From Calditrichia bacterium (GTDB lineage Bacteria > Calditrichota > Calditrichia > Calditrichales > Calditrichaceae), in NCBI GenBank assembly GCA_026983775.1, contig JALSTK010000095.1, positions 1 through 56,269 of the forward strand: a DNA stretch of 56,269 bases. Direction: 5' to 3'. This document shows positions 33,361-41,475 of the stretch, piece by piece. Both the position numbers and the translations under genes were made by a program. Position 1 is the first letter of the stretch; every line of letters begins with the position of its first letter. The notes under the pieces were generated by a model. It ran no database searches and was not told the origin of the DNA. It was given only the letters and a program-made list of their open reading frames with translations.

Positions 33361-33578
33361 AGAATAAGATCTTGATTTTTGTTTAAAATGAAGCGGGGAT
33401 TTCGTAATTATTGGGATAAATATACAAAGAAAAAAGGGTCTATGAAAATTTTCAACCTGCCTTATTCCGTTAAAAATAACCCCTGCCGCTCCGGCCGGCG
33501 ATTTGTTTTTTTACATTCTAAAGGCGCGGTCTTAGTCGCATAAAACACAGAGCCGGCCAAATAAATAGCGGCCTTTTG

Positions 33579-34481
33579 TTACGGATGATGATCGTAATCC
33601 TTCTCCCCTGCCGAAATCTTCAGCGGCAAATGATTTTGCCGGGGAGGCAGGGGACAGGTGGCAAAATCACTGAAGGCACAGGGCGGATTGTAGGCTTTAT
33701 TAAAATCGATATAGGTATATCCGCTCGAATCCGGCCTCTTTATATCCAGAAAACGACCGGCGCCATACGTCGTACGCCCGCTTGTCTCATCGGAAAAAAT
33801 AAGGAACAGTTCGTCACTGCCGGCTTCGGCAATGGGATCCAATCGGTATTCTTTATCGTTGATTTTAAAAATCAGAGCCCCGGGACAGGGTTCTTCACTA
33901 AGCTGGCCGAGTACATTGGCAATAGCTATTTTTTTAGGCGGATCATAGGGCTGCAGAAAAGCCCTGACCCGCCATTTCTTATCCACCGGGTAACGGGCTA
34001 TTCCTTTGAAACGGCTAATATTCGGATTGGCACTGTCTTTAAGTCGAATCAGATAACGGTCTCCCCTTTTAATCACATACCAACTCAGGGTGCCGCACTT
34101 TAAAACGGTAGGGGAACCGTCGGCATCGCTTTTAAGGAGTAGAGTGTGAACGATTGTACTGTTCGTAAAAACCGGGACCTTATCCTGGATAACCGCCCTA
34201 ACCTTGCCATGAGTCAGAATAAATTTACCTATAAGAGCCGGGGCCTTTGCGGGGAACACGATATCATTTTCCTTATCCGAACCGAAAGTGTTCTGCCCTT
34301 CTTTCAGCCAGAACAGCCCTGCCAGACTAAGCCAGCCGTCCCGGCGGGTTAGACGTTCTTCACGTGCTTTATGCCATTTTTCAATGGATTGAGTGTAGGC
34401 CTGATCCCGCTCCCTGGGGTGGCAGCCTGCAATTAGCCACAATCCCCCCCAAACCGATAAAAATAAAATGATACGGGCCAT
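33579..34481 (-). CDS. DUF1684 family lipoprotein
   Basis: This 300-residue protein has a lipoprotein signal (WLIAGC, Cys 20). The family core is visible: HKAREERLTRRDGWLSLAGLFWLKEGQN (Trp-rich N-terminal strand region) and the C-terminal hallmark DFNKAYNPPCAFSDFATCPLPP. DUF1684 proteins are of unknown function; the conserved Cys and Trp residues suggest a compact beta structure. It lies 72 bases downstream of citF on the same strand; whether it shares the transcript is not clear. Confidence 0.88.
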   Translation of the reverse strand: MARIILFLSVWGGLWLIAGCHPRERDQAYTQSIEKWHKAREERLTRRDGWLSLAGLFWLKEGQNTFGSDKENDIVFPAKAPALIGKFILTHGKVRAVIQDKVPVFTNSTIVHTLLLKSDADGSPTVLKCGTLSWYVIKRGDRYLIRLKDSANPNISRFKGIARYPVDKKWRVRAFLQPYDPPKKIAIANVLGQLSEEPCPGALIFKINDKEYRLDPIAEAGSDELFLIFSDETSGRTTYGAGRFLDIKRPDSSGYTYIDFNKAYNPPCAFSDFATCPLPPRQNHLPLKISAGEKDYDHHP

Positions 34482-34553
34482 TTATTTTATCCCCAAATCA
34501 AAGGTATGGTTTCATTCTCCCGACGATACTTCAACTGCCCTGATTGCCAAAAC

Positions 34554-36101
34554 TTAAATATCCAGTTCCCTCACGGCATCGATAATGGTCCCGTCACGCC
34601 ATTCGATCACCGCTACCACGTTATCTTTGGTTCGGGGTTTTCGCGGTTTGCCGGTGATTCGGATGGCCTTTTCGTGCAGTTCCTCGATGGACACCAACGG
34701 CAGATTGCTGCTTTTTAAGCGCTCCAGCAAATCCTCACGTTTGGGATTAACGGCGATTCCCTGGTCGGTTACAATAGCGTCTATGACGTCACCCGGGGCG
34801 GTAACGGTATGCACACGATCCACAACGATCGGATTGGTTTTACGATATAAGGGTACGGTAATGATGGTCATGAATGCATCGGCCGCATCCTGAAAACCGC
34901 CGATCCCGTGCAGCAGCCAACCGTCGGAATGGGTATTTACATTGACATTAAAGTTCAGATCGATCTCGGTTCCCCCCAACACAGACGCCTTTACTCTGGG
35001 GGCAAAACAGCCCTTGGTGTGATAGTTATAAGAGACAAAGGGATTCGTTTCGATATGATTCCAGTTGTCGCGTAAAGAAGCTACCCCGGCCAGGTCGAAT
35101 GACTGTCCGTCCAAAATAAACCGGGTTAATCCTTCCTTTAACATCTTCACCAGGGTTTCCGTGGATCCGCCGCGGACAAAATCGGCCACCACCTTTTTTT
35201 CGCGCATATATTCGGCCACATACTGAATAAAGGCCAGCGACATGCCCCCTGCGCCGGCCTGAAAGGAGAATTCCGGTTCGTCGATCAGGCCGCTGTCTCT
35301 GACAAGCTGGGCCGCCCAGGAAGCAATTTTTAAGCGATTGGGATCCGTAGTAACTTTAGTCGTACCGGAAACGATTTTTTCCGGATCGCCCAGTTTTTCA
35401 ATTGGAACCACATAATCCACATTGCCGCCTTCGATAGACCAGGGCCAGGCCGGAAAGGGTACCAGATTATCCGTAATAATGACGACTTCATCGGCATAGA
35501 GTGAATCGGCCAGAGCAAAGCCCAGAGGGCCGCAGGCCGATGGGCCCTGTACGCCATTGGCATTGCCGTGGGGGTCTGCGGTAGGAGCGGCGATAAAGGC
35601 GATATCAATGTGTAAATCACCATCCTGAATGGCCCGATACCGTCCGCCGTGCGAGCGCAGAACAGCCGTTTTTTTCATGCCTCCCGTGGTACAGAGTCTC
35701 CCCACCGGCCCGTTCATCGAACCGAGCACATGGGAAACCACCCCCCTTTTAATTAACTCAACCAATGGTTCATGGACAGGAAACAGAGCCGATGGGGCCA
35801 AAACAACATCCTTTAACCCGCGTTGGGCCAGCTTTTCCATTACCAGATTCACAATATAGTCTCCATTGCGCAGATGGTGATGGAAGGAAACGGTCATCCC
35901 GTTATGCAGGTCCAGTTTATCCAGCGCTTCGTCCAAATCCTTCAGCACCTTACTTCCGGTATAATCCGCGCCACTGGAAATGGGCGGTCCTATCTTGCGG
36001 CCCGAGGGTTTGTATCGACCGATACCTTTAAAAGGCACGGCCTGTTTTCCGTTGACTTCTATCGGGACTTCACGTCCCAAAGCGTTTTTTACCCTTTTCA
36101 T
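34554..36101 (-). CDS. citF: Citrate lyase alpha subunit (citrate CoA/ACP-transferase) CitF
   Basis: The 515-residue product matches CitF along its full length: NGMTVSFHHHLRNGDYIVNLVM (about 70), GMKKTAVLRSHGGR, DPHGNANGVQGPSACGPLGFA, TTDPNRLKIAS, FSFQAGAGGMSLA, THSDGWLLHGIGGFQDAADA and VTDQGIAVNP. In the classical complex CitF swaps acetyl on the acyl carrier protein CitD for citrate. Here no citD, citE, citC, citG or citX is near, so the acyl acceptor may be CoA itself. AAGGAGC precedes the start. The gene diverges from the trmB-type regulator and the citryl-CoA lyase operon, pointing to a joint function. Confidence 0.95.
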   Translation of the reverse strand: MKRVKNALGREVPIEVNGKQAVPFKGIGRYKPSGRKIGPPISSGADYTGSKVLKDLDEALDKLDLHNGMTVSFHHHLRNGDYIVNLVMEKLAQRGLKDVVLAPSALFPVHEPLVELIKRGVVSHVLGSMNGPVGRLCTTGGMKKTAVLRSHGGRYRAIQDGDLHIDIAFIAAPTADPHGNANGVQGPSACGPLGFALADSLYADEVVIITDNLVPFPAWPWSIEGGNVDYVVPIEKLGDPEKIVSGTTKVTTDPNRLKIASWAAQLVRDSGLIDEPEFSFQAGAGGMSLAFIQYVAEYMREKKVVADFVRGGSTETLVKMLKEGLTRFILDGQSFDLAGVASLRDNWNHIETNPFVSYNYHTKGCFAPRVKASVLGGTEIDLNFNVNVNTHSDGWLLHGIGGFQDAADAFMTIITVPLYRKTNPIVVDRVHTVTAPGDVIDAIVTDQGIAVNPKREDLLERLKSSNLPLVSIEELHEKAIRITGKPRKPRTKDNVVAVIEWRDGTIIDAVRELDI

Positions 36102-36256
36102 CGAGATGCTCCTTTTTCAATTCTCCAGGTTAAAAATTCCATAGAATTTTTCCGGAGTATAAATGTATGAGCCTTTAAAATTCATTATTTTGCATTCTTC
36201 AAATTAACGAGATGTTTTTCTCTTGAGACACATACTTTTTTACCGTACATTATTAA

Positions 36257-36279
36257 CTACTCGGGTAGGTAATATACTA
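36257..36279 (+). promoter_or_regulatory. Candidate promoter with operator in the spacer before the TrmB gene
   Basis: CTAC-TCGG-GTAG (36257-36268) is an inverted repeat, and TATACT (36274-36279) fits a -10 box. A weak -35 candidate TATTAA sits at 36251-36256 with a 17-base spacer that contains the repeat. It lies in the citF/regulator divergent gap, so it could control both sides. Confidence 0.4.
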
Positions 36280-36301
36280 TATTTCACGATAACGAGGCAA
36301 G

Positions 36302-37063
36302 ATGAAAAAAATAATTTCTTTACTCCAATCCCTCGGATTTAGCCAGTATGAAGCACAGGTATATGTGGCATTACTTAAGAAATCCAATATAACCGGATAC
36401 GAACTGGCCAAAAAATCGGGTGTACCTGCTTCGAAAATATATGCCATCCTGAACCGTCTCGAAGCCAAAGAGATGATTCAGACCGTCGGTTCCGACCCTA
36501 AAAAATATATTCCCCAACCGCCCCAGGATATTTTATCGCGGATTAAGGGTAACTATTTGCAAACCGTCAATATATTGGCCGATAAGCTGGAACAGGTTTA
36601 TGTGGAAACAGCGGATAATAATCATATTTTTAATATTTCCGGCCGCCCGGTGATTATTCGTAAGATCCTGGATTTCATTGGAGAAGCCCAAACAAGTTTA
36701 TGGCTTTCTGTTTGGGATGAAGAAGTGGAAGCTATTTCCAAAGCTCTACTTCAGGCACAAGAGAGGGGGGTGAAGATATCCATTGTACATTTTGGCCGAA
36801 AAAAATTGAACATAGGGAAAGAATATCGCCACGGAAGGGAGCATCAGATCCGAATCGAACGGGGCGGAAGACGCATCGCATTGATTGTGGATGACAGCAA
36901 AGTCATTTTAGGCCATTTTCTGGAAGACGGTTCCAGCAACGCCGCCTGGACAACCAACAAGGGTTTGGTACTACTGGCCAAAGATTATGTAATTCATGAT
37001 ATTTACACCATCCGCCTTGCCCAAAAGTTCGGCGAGGAGGCAGAGGAGATATTCAAGATATAA
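36302..37063 (+). CDS. TrmB-family transcriptional regulator
   Basis: The 253-residue regulator has an N-terminal winged helix (about 1-70: LGFSQYEAQVYVALL, KKSGVPASKIYAILNRLE) and a short coiled linker. Its C-terminal effector domain (about 110-253) resembles the phospholipase-D-like sensor of TrmB proteins (LSVWDEEVEAI, VDDSKVILGHF). TrmB proteins, best known from archaea for sugar sensing, occur also in bacteria. It lies between the divergent citF and the citryl-CoA lyase operon and is the likely controller of both; the ligand is unknown and might be the substrate of the pathway. Confidence 0.85.
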   Translation: MKKIISLLQSLGFSQYEAQVYVALLKKSNITGYELAKKSGVPASKIYAILNRLEAKEMIQTVGSDPKKYIPQPPQDILSRIKGNYLQTVNILADKLEQVYVETADNNHIFNISGRPVIIRKILDFIGEAQTSLWLSVWDEEVEAISKALLQAQERGVKISIVHFGRKKLNIGKEYRHGREHQIRIERGGRRIALIVDDSKVILGHFLEDGSSNAAWTTNKGLVLLAKDYVIHDIYTIRLAQKFGEEAEEIFKI

Positions 37064-37075
37064 AGAAAAGTAGCG

Positions 37076-37121
37076 GAAATTGGGAACCGGGAATTCGTTC
37101 CAGGTTGCCGATTACCGGTTT
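37076..37121. repeat. Intergenic inverted repeat A of the citrate cluster
   Basis: AACCGG (37085-37090) and CCGGTT (37114-37119) enclose further weak pairing (GGAAC / GTTCC). A similar GGGAA-and-CCGG-rich composition recurs in three other gaps of this cluster. Confidence 0.5.
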
Positions 37122-37158
37122 CATATTATACCATTCAAAAATAAGTGAGGAGATTACA

Positions 37159-37935
37159 ATGTCCGACCTGCACTGGAAAACCGCCATCACTAAGGTGGAG
37201 CCCAATAAACTGACGGTACGCGGTTATGAACTGGACAAACTGATCGGCCGGGTGAGCTATGCTCAAATGGTTTATCTGCTGTTTAAGGGTGAACTGCCAT
37301 CCGAAAATATCGGTAAAATGGTAGAAGCCATTCTAACTTCCTCGGTGGATCACGGCACCACACCGCCTTCGGTGCTCAGCGCTCTGACCGTCGCCTCCAC
37401 CGGCGCTCCGCTGAACGCCGCGGTGGCGGCCGGAATTTTATCCATTTCCAAATTTCACGGCGGTGCTATCGAAGATTGCATGTATATTTTACGTCAGGGA
37501 ATGGAATTGGTCAAAGAAGATCATATGGATTTTGAATCCGCCGCCGAAAAAATTATTAGTGATTACCGAAGTGCGAAAAAACGCTTATCAGGCTTCGGAC
37601 ACCGTTTTCATACCAGAGACCCGCGCACCCGCCGCTTGTTCGAATTAGCCGAAGAATATGGCGTTGCCGGAGATTATGTAAAACTAGCCAATGTCTTTGT
37701 TAATATGCTGAAAAAAATTACCGGTAAGGAGCTGCCTTTAAATGTGGACGGAGCCATTGCAACGCTTTTATGCGAAATGGATTTTGATCCCGTTTTAGCC
37801 AATGCTTTTTTTATGATATCCCGCATTCCCGGTCTGGTAGCTCATATTTATGAAGAAAAGACCCGTCAGAAACCCATGCGTAAAATTCATCCTACGGATG
37901 TGGAATACGACGGCCCGGAGGATAGAGTGTTATAG
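37159..37935 (+). CDS. ccl: Citryl-CoA lyase / citrate synthase-like protein
   Basis: The protein (258 residues from ATG 37159, preceded by GAGGAGA) corresponds to the C-terminal catalytic half of citrate synthases and to citryl-CoA lyase of the reductive TCA cycle (about 260 residues). All three catalytic regions are visible: HGGAIEDC near 101, SGFGHRFHTRDPR near 147, and the end MISRIPGLVAHIYEEK where the third (acidic) site lies. The reaction is probably citryl-CoA to acetyl-CoA and oxaloacetate, or the reverse. Paired with CitF, it could replace CitE. Synthases of other alkylcitrates or malate-type Claisen enzymes are alternatives. Confidence 0.85.
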   Translation: MSDLHWKTAITKVEPNKLTVRGYELDKLIGRVSYAQMVYLLFKGELPSENIGKMVEAILTSSVDHGTTPPSVLSALTVASTGAPLNAAVAAGILSISKFHGGAIEDCMYILRQGMELVKEDHMDFESAAEKIISDYRSAKKRLSGFGHRFHTRDPRTRRLFELAEEYGVAGDYVKLANVFVNMLKKITGKELPLNVDGAIATLLCEMDFDPVLANAFFMISRIPGLVAHIYEEKTRQKPMRKIHPTDVEYDGPEDRVL

Positions 37936-37979
37936 TCAGGAAATGATTTAGTTATTGGATAGTCGATATGACGACCGGA

Positions 37980-38035
37980 AATTGGGAATTGGGAGCGGTA
38001 ATCCGTTACCGGTTCTCAATTCCTGATTCTCAATT
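37980..38035. repeat. Intergenic inverted repeat B of the citrate cluster
   Basis: The left arm (37980-38001, with GGAATTGGGAGCGGTAA) pairs imperfectly with the right arm (from TTACCGG at 38006) around a short loop. It lies between the lyase and HD genes and could be a processing or pausing hairpin. Confidence 0.55.
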
Positions 38036-38059
38036 TTTACCCAAATGAAAGGATCGTAT

Positions 38060-38596
38060 ATGAGGAATCAAGTTTTGGAACTGCTCCCGGAGATCAACGA
38101 AATCGAAAATACGGAATTAAAAGAAAAAGTAATCGCCTGCTGGGAGGAAGCCATTGCCTACCGTAACTGGAGCAATGAAGAGCTACGTTCCATCCCCTTT
38201 ACCCTTCTGGCGGAAAACGTACAAATCAAATTCATCGAGCATGTGCGCACCTGCTGCAAAATGGGTCTGGCCTGTGACCGGGTTCTCTCCGGAGCTTACG
38301 GCGAGCGCAAGACTGCGATTAACCGCGACTATTTTGTAGCCGGATCACTTTTAGCCGATGTGGGTAAATTACTGGAATATGATAAAAATCCGGATGGAAC
38401 GATTTTCAAAAGTGCTTATGGCAAACACCTTCGCCATCCTTTTAGTGGTGTCGGACTGGCCTTTAAACATAATCTTCCTTCTGAAGTGATGCATATTATT
38501 GCCACGCATTCCAAGGAAGGAGACGGTGAAAAGCGGTCTCCCGAGTCCATACTGTTTCATCATGTGGATTTTATAGACTTTGAACTGGTTAAATAA
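38060..38596 (+). CDS. Small HD-domain-like protein
   Basis: The protein (178 residues from ATG 38060, preceded by AAAGGA) has the HD-superfamily helices with His in FIEHVRTCC (about 60), His at LRHPFSG and ATHSKEGDGE, and Asp in HHVDFIDF. The central dyad His-Asp is replaced by Ala-Asp in LLADVGKLLEYD (about 98), so one metal ligand is missing. It may therefore be a divergent hydrolase or a binding protein. It sits between the lyase and dehydrogenase genes of the citrate cluster; the role is unknown. Confidence 0.7.
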   Translation: MRNQVLELLPEINEIENTELKEKVIACWEEAIAYRNWSNEELRSIPFTLLAENVQIKFIEHVRTCCKMGLACDRVLSGAYGERKTAINRDYFVAGSLLADVGKLLEYDKNPDGTIFKSAYGKHLRHPFSGVGLAFKHNLPSEVMHIIATHSKEGDGEKRSPESILFHHVDFIDFELVK

Positions 38597-38729
38597 AAAG
38601 CAAATGGTTTATCCTGACCAAGCGGGACTAACTATTTCCGATTCACTTTATTATAAAGAATGCATAAACTTAATCGAAGTTCAGCGGTGCGGACCGGTGA
38701 ATCGATTGTAAGAAACAAGGAGAGCGAAT

Positions 38730-39848
38730 ATGGCAAAATACAAGATAGCCTGGTTACCGGGCGACGGAGTGGGCAATGATGTGATGGAAGCGGCACGCGT
38801 TGTTCTGGACGCGTTGCAATTTGATGCCGAATATATCCCCGGCGACATCGGCTGGGAATTCTGGAAACATGAGGGAGACCCTTTACCCGGCCGCACTATT
38901 GAAATGATGAAACAAACCGATGCGGCCCTTTTTGGTGCTATTACCTCCAAACCTAAAGAGGAAGCCGCTGAGGAATTAGATGATTCTTTAAAAGGAAAAG
39001 GATTGGTCTATTTTTCACCCATTGTTCGTCTACGTCAGGAGTTTAACCTTCATACCAACCTGCGGCCCTGTAAAGCCTACCCCGGAAATCCTCTCAATCT
39101 GAAGGAGGGCATCGATTTGGTTGTATTCAGGGAAAATACAGAGGGTATGTATGGCGGTGTGGAATTTCACCCCATTCCTCAGGAGGTTTATGATGTAATC
39201 GCAAAATACAATTCGAAGATGAAAAAATTCGAAAAATACGGTTTGGAAAACGTGGCCATGTCCACCCGTATCATGAGTCGCCAGATGTGCCGCAACATTG
39301 TTACCCGTGCTTTCGATTACGCCAAGGAACATGGTTATAAATCGGTCACGGTAGTCGATAAGCCCAATGTGCTGCGTGAAACCGGAGGATTAATGGTGCG
39401 CACGGCGCGGGAAGTGGCCAAAAATTATCCGGAAATTGAGCTATGGGAGACCAACATTGACGCCCAAACCATGTGGCTGGTCAAGAATCCCATGGACTAC
39501 GGAGTACTGGTTGCCGAAAACATGTTTGGCGATATAATATCCGACCTGGCTGCCCAGTTGGTCGGCGGGTTGGGATTTGCTTCCAGCGGAAATATAGGAG
39601 ATCATTATGCTGTCTTTGAGCCCACCCACGGTTCGGCTCCCAAATATGCCGGCCAGTACAAGGTGAATCCTATGGCCATGCTGCTTACTTGTAAACTGAT
39701 GCTGGACTGGCTAAAAGAGAAAGAAATGGCCAATAAACTGGAGAACGCTATCGCTAAGGTCATTAAAGAAGGTAAAGTCAAAACCTATGACATGGGCGGA
39801 AACAATACGACTTTGGAAGTAGCCCAAGAAGTAGCAAAGAAGCTATAA
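38730..39848 (+). CDS. Isocitrate/isopropylmalate dehydrogenase family enzyme
   Basis: The 372-residue product carries the family start LPGDGVGNDVMEAA, the substrate-binding TNLRPCK and VVFRENTEGMYGG (NTEG as in isocitrate, homoisocitrate and D-malate enzymes), the active-site Lys/Tyr regions (VTVVDKPNVLRE) and AENMFGDIISDLAAQL. The coenzyme loop reads THGSAPKYAGQYKVNP, like E. coli NADP-dependent isocitrate dehydrogenase (Lys-Tyr), not the Asp of NAD enzymes. I infer an NADP preference. The enzyme likely oxidises a 2-hydroxy-acid with a beta-carboxylate; isocitrate is the simplest candidate given the neighbours. Confidence 0.88.
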   Translation: MAKYKIAWLPGDGVGNDVMEAARVVLDALQFDAEYIPGDIGWEFWKHEGDPLPGRTIEMMKQTDAALFGAITSKPKEEAAEELDDSLKGKGLVYFSPIVRLRQEFNLHTNLRPCKAYPGNPLNLKEGIDLVVFRENTEGMYGGVEFHPIPQEVYDVIAKYNSKMKKFEKYGLENVAMSTRIMSRQMCRNIVTRAFDYAKEHGYKSVTVVDKPNVLRETGGLMVRTAREVAKNYPEIELWETNIDAQTMWLVKNPMDYGVLVAENMFGDIISDLAAQLVGGLGFASSGNIGDHYAVFEPTHGSAPKYAGQYKVNPMAMLLTCKLMLDWLKEKEMANKLENAIAKVIKEGKVKTYDMGGNNTTLEVAQEVAKKL

Positions 39849-39854
39849 TTCATT

Positions 39855-39901
39855 ACCGGGAACAGGAAATCCGGAACTATATTCCGGCAGCCGCTCCCGG
39901 T
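39855..39901. repeat. Intergenic inverted repeat C of the citrate cluster
   Basis: ACCGGGA (39855-39861) pairs with TCCCGGT (39895-39901), and inside CCGGAA (39871-39876) pairs with TTCCGG (39882-39887). It lies between the dehydrogenase and PrpD-type genes. Confidence 0.6.
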
Positions 39902-39927
39902 TCTCTATTTAGTAGGAAAGGATATCT

Positions 39928-41301
39928 ATGGAAAAATATATTACCTATCAATTGGCCGAGTTCACCAAAAATTTACGGTATAAGGATTTGACCGAAGAAA
40001 CGATTACTAATGTTAAGCGTTTTTTACTGGATGCCATCGGCTGTGCCTTTGGCGGCAGCCAAACCGAAGATGTTAAAATTATGCTTGATTTCTATAATGA
40101 AATGGGAGGCAAAGCAGAGGGAACCGTGATTAATTCGAAAGTCAAGCTACCCATTCTAAATCAATCTTTGCTTAATTCCTTGATGATTCGCGCCCTGGAT
40201 TATAACGATATATACTGGGAAGAAGACCCTTCTCATCCCAGCGACCTAATCCCGGCGGCTTTAAGTCCCGCCGAGGCAGAGCATAAATCGGGCAAAGAGC
40301 TGATTACAGCGATCGCCCTGGCCTATGAATGGGAACAACGGTTGTGTGAATTTGCCCATCCCGGCGTAAGGGAAACCAAATGGCATCACGCCACCCTCAC
40401 TCAATTCGCATCGCCCCTGGCAGCCGGTAAGATGCTCGACCTCACGGTGGAACAATTGGTACACGCCATGGGTATTTCGGCCAGCCATAATCATACGCTG
40501 GGCGTGGTAACTGCCGGTGATCTAACGATGATGAAAAATACGGTCGATCCCATGGCCGTACAATCCGGATTGCAGGCTGCATTATTGGCCCGGCGCGGCT
40601 ACGAAGGTCCTGCCCATGTAATCGACGGTAAGGAAGGATTGGTGGATGTGTTCAAAGACAATCAATTTGAGTTGAATGTTCTAACCGATGGACTGGGTGA
40701 AACGTTTCGCATAAACCGCTGCTCGATGAAGGCCTTTCCCACGGAAGCATTGACCCATACTCCCATGTCTGCCGTTATCAAACTGATGCATGAACAACAT
40801 ATCAAAAAAGAGGACATTGAGCAGATTACCATCGGCACAGTCGCCCGTGCAGCCGATATTCTATCCGATCCTTCCAAATATAATCCGCAAACCCGGGAAA
40901 CGGCCGATCATAGTTTACCCTATTGCATAGCGGTTTGTGTAGTAGACGGTACCGTTACGCCGGCTTCTTTTTCCAAAGAAAAAATCATGGACCCCGTAAT
41001 CCGTTCCTTTCTTCCCAAGATTAAGGTCCAGGCCGTTGCTGAGTTTGAAAAAACGTTTCCCAAGCTAAAGCAGGCCAGTGCGGAAATTCTTACCAAAGAC
41101 GGCAGGAAACATAACATTGTTCTGGATTATCCCTTAGGCGACTATCGTGAACCGATGGATGAAGAAACTCTGCTTAAAAAATTCGATGCCATGGTATTGC
41201 CGTTGACCGGCCGGGATAAGCGAAATAAAATCGTAGACGCCATTATGAATCTTGAGCGAGTGGCGGATGTGGCCGATCTAATGACTTTATTGAAGAGATA
41301 A
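39928..41301 (+). CDS. MmgE/PrpD family protein
   Basis: This 457-residue protein belongs to the MmgE/PrpD superfamily, which includes 2-methylcitrate dehydratase and cis-aconitate decarboxylase. Visible are RFLLDAIGCAFGG (about 35), RALDYNDIYWEEDPSHPSDLIPAAL (about 90-115; Asp and His of the active-site region), the helical AMGISASHNHTLG and the C-terminal RETADHSLPYCIAV. The substrate cannot be read; dehydration or isomerisation of a tricarboxylate such as citrate, or decarboxylation of cis-aconitate, are candidates. It ends the cluster. GGAAAGGA precedes its start. Confidence 0.9.
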   Translation: MEKYITYQLAEFTKNLRYKDLTEETITNVKRFLLDAIGCAFGGSQTEDVKIMLDFYNEMGGKAEGTVINSKVKLPILNQSLLNSLMIRALDYNDIYWEEDPSHPSDLIPAALSPAEAEHKSGKELITAIALAYEWEQRLCEFAHPGVRETKWHHATLTQFASPLAAGKMLDLTVEQLVHAMGISASHNHTLGVVTAGDLTMMKNTVDPMAVQSGLQAALLARRGYEGPAHVIDGKEGLVDVFKDNQFELNVLTDGLGETFRINRCSMKAFPTEALTHTPMSAVIKLMHEQHIKKEDIEQITIGTVARAADILSDPSKYNPQTRETADHSLPYCIAVCVVDGTVTPASFSKEKIMDPVIRSFLPKIKVQAVAEFEKTFPKLKQASAEILTKDGRKHNIVLDYPLGDYREPMDEETLLKKFDAMVLPLTGRDKRNKIVDAIMNLERVADVADLMTLLKR

Positions 41302-41339
41302 AAATTTTACGCTCGAAAAAAAATCATGAAAGGGAGCCA

Positions 41340-41364
41340 GGTTCCGGATATAACGTCCGGAACC
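41340..41364 (+). terminator. Hairpin after the MmgE/PrpD gene
   Basis: The 9-bp stem GGTTCCGGA / TCCGGAACC (41340-41348 and 41356-41364) is followed by a weak T-containing tract (CGCTTTCTTCATTT). It could terminate the citrate cluster transcript and shares the CCGG character of the intergenic repeats. Confidence 0.6.
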
Positions 41365-41475
41365 CGCTTTCTTCATTTAGAAAAACGTCTCTCTTGCTTT
41401 AAATAAATAAAACCTAATAGCTGTATTTGTCCAACCTGTGTAAGGCACGTTAAATGATCTTATTTAAAGAAAAGG

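Noticed and set aside
36102-36301. Riboswitch in the citF/TrmB gap
   Set aside because: No conserved riboswitch core was seen; only short inverted repeats fitting a protein operator.
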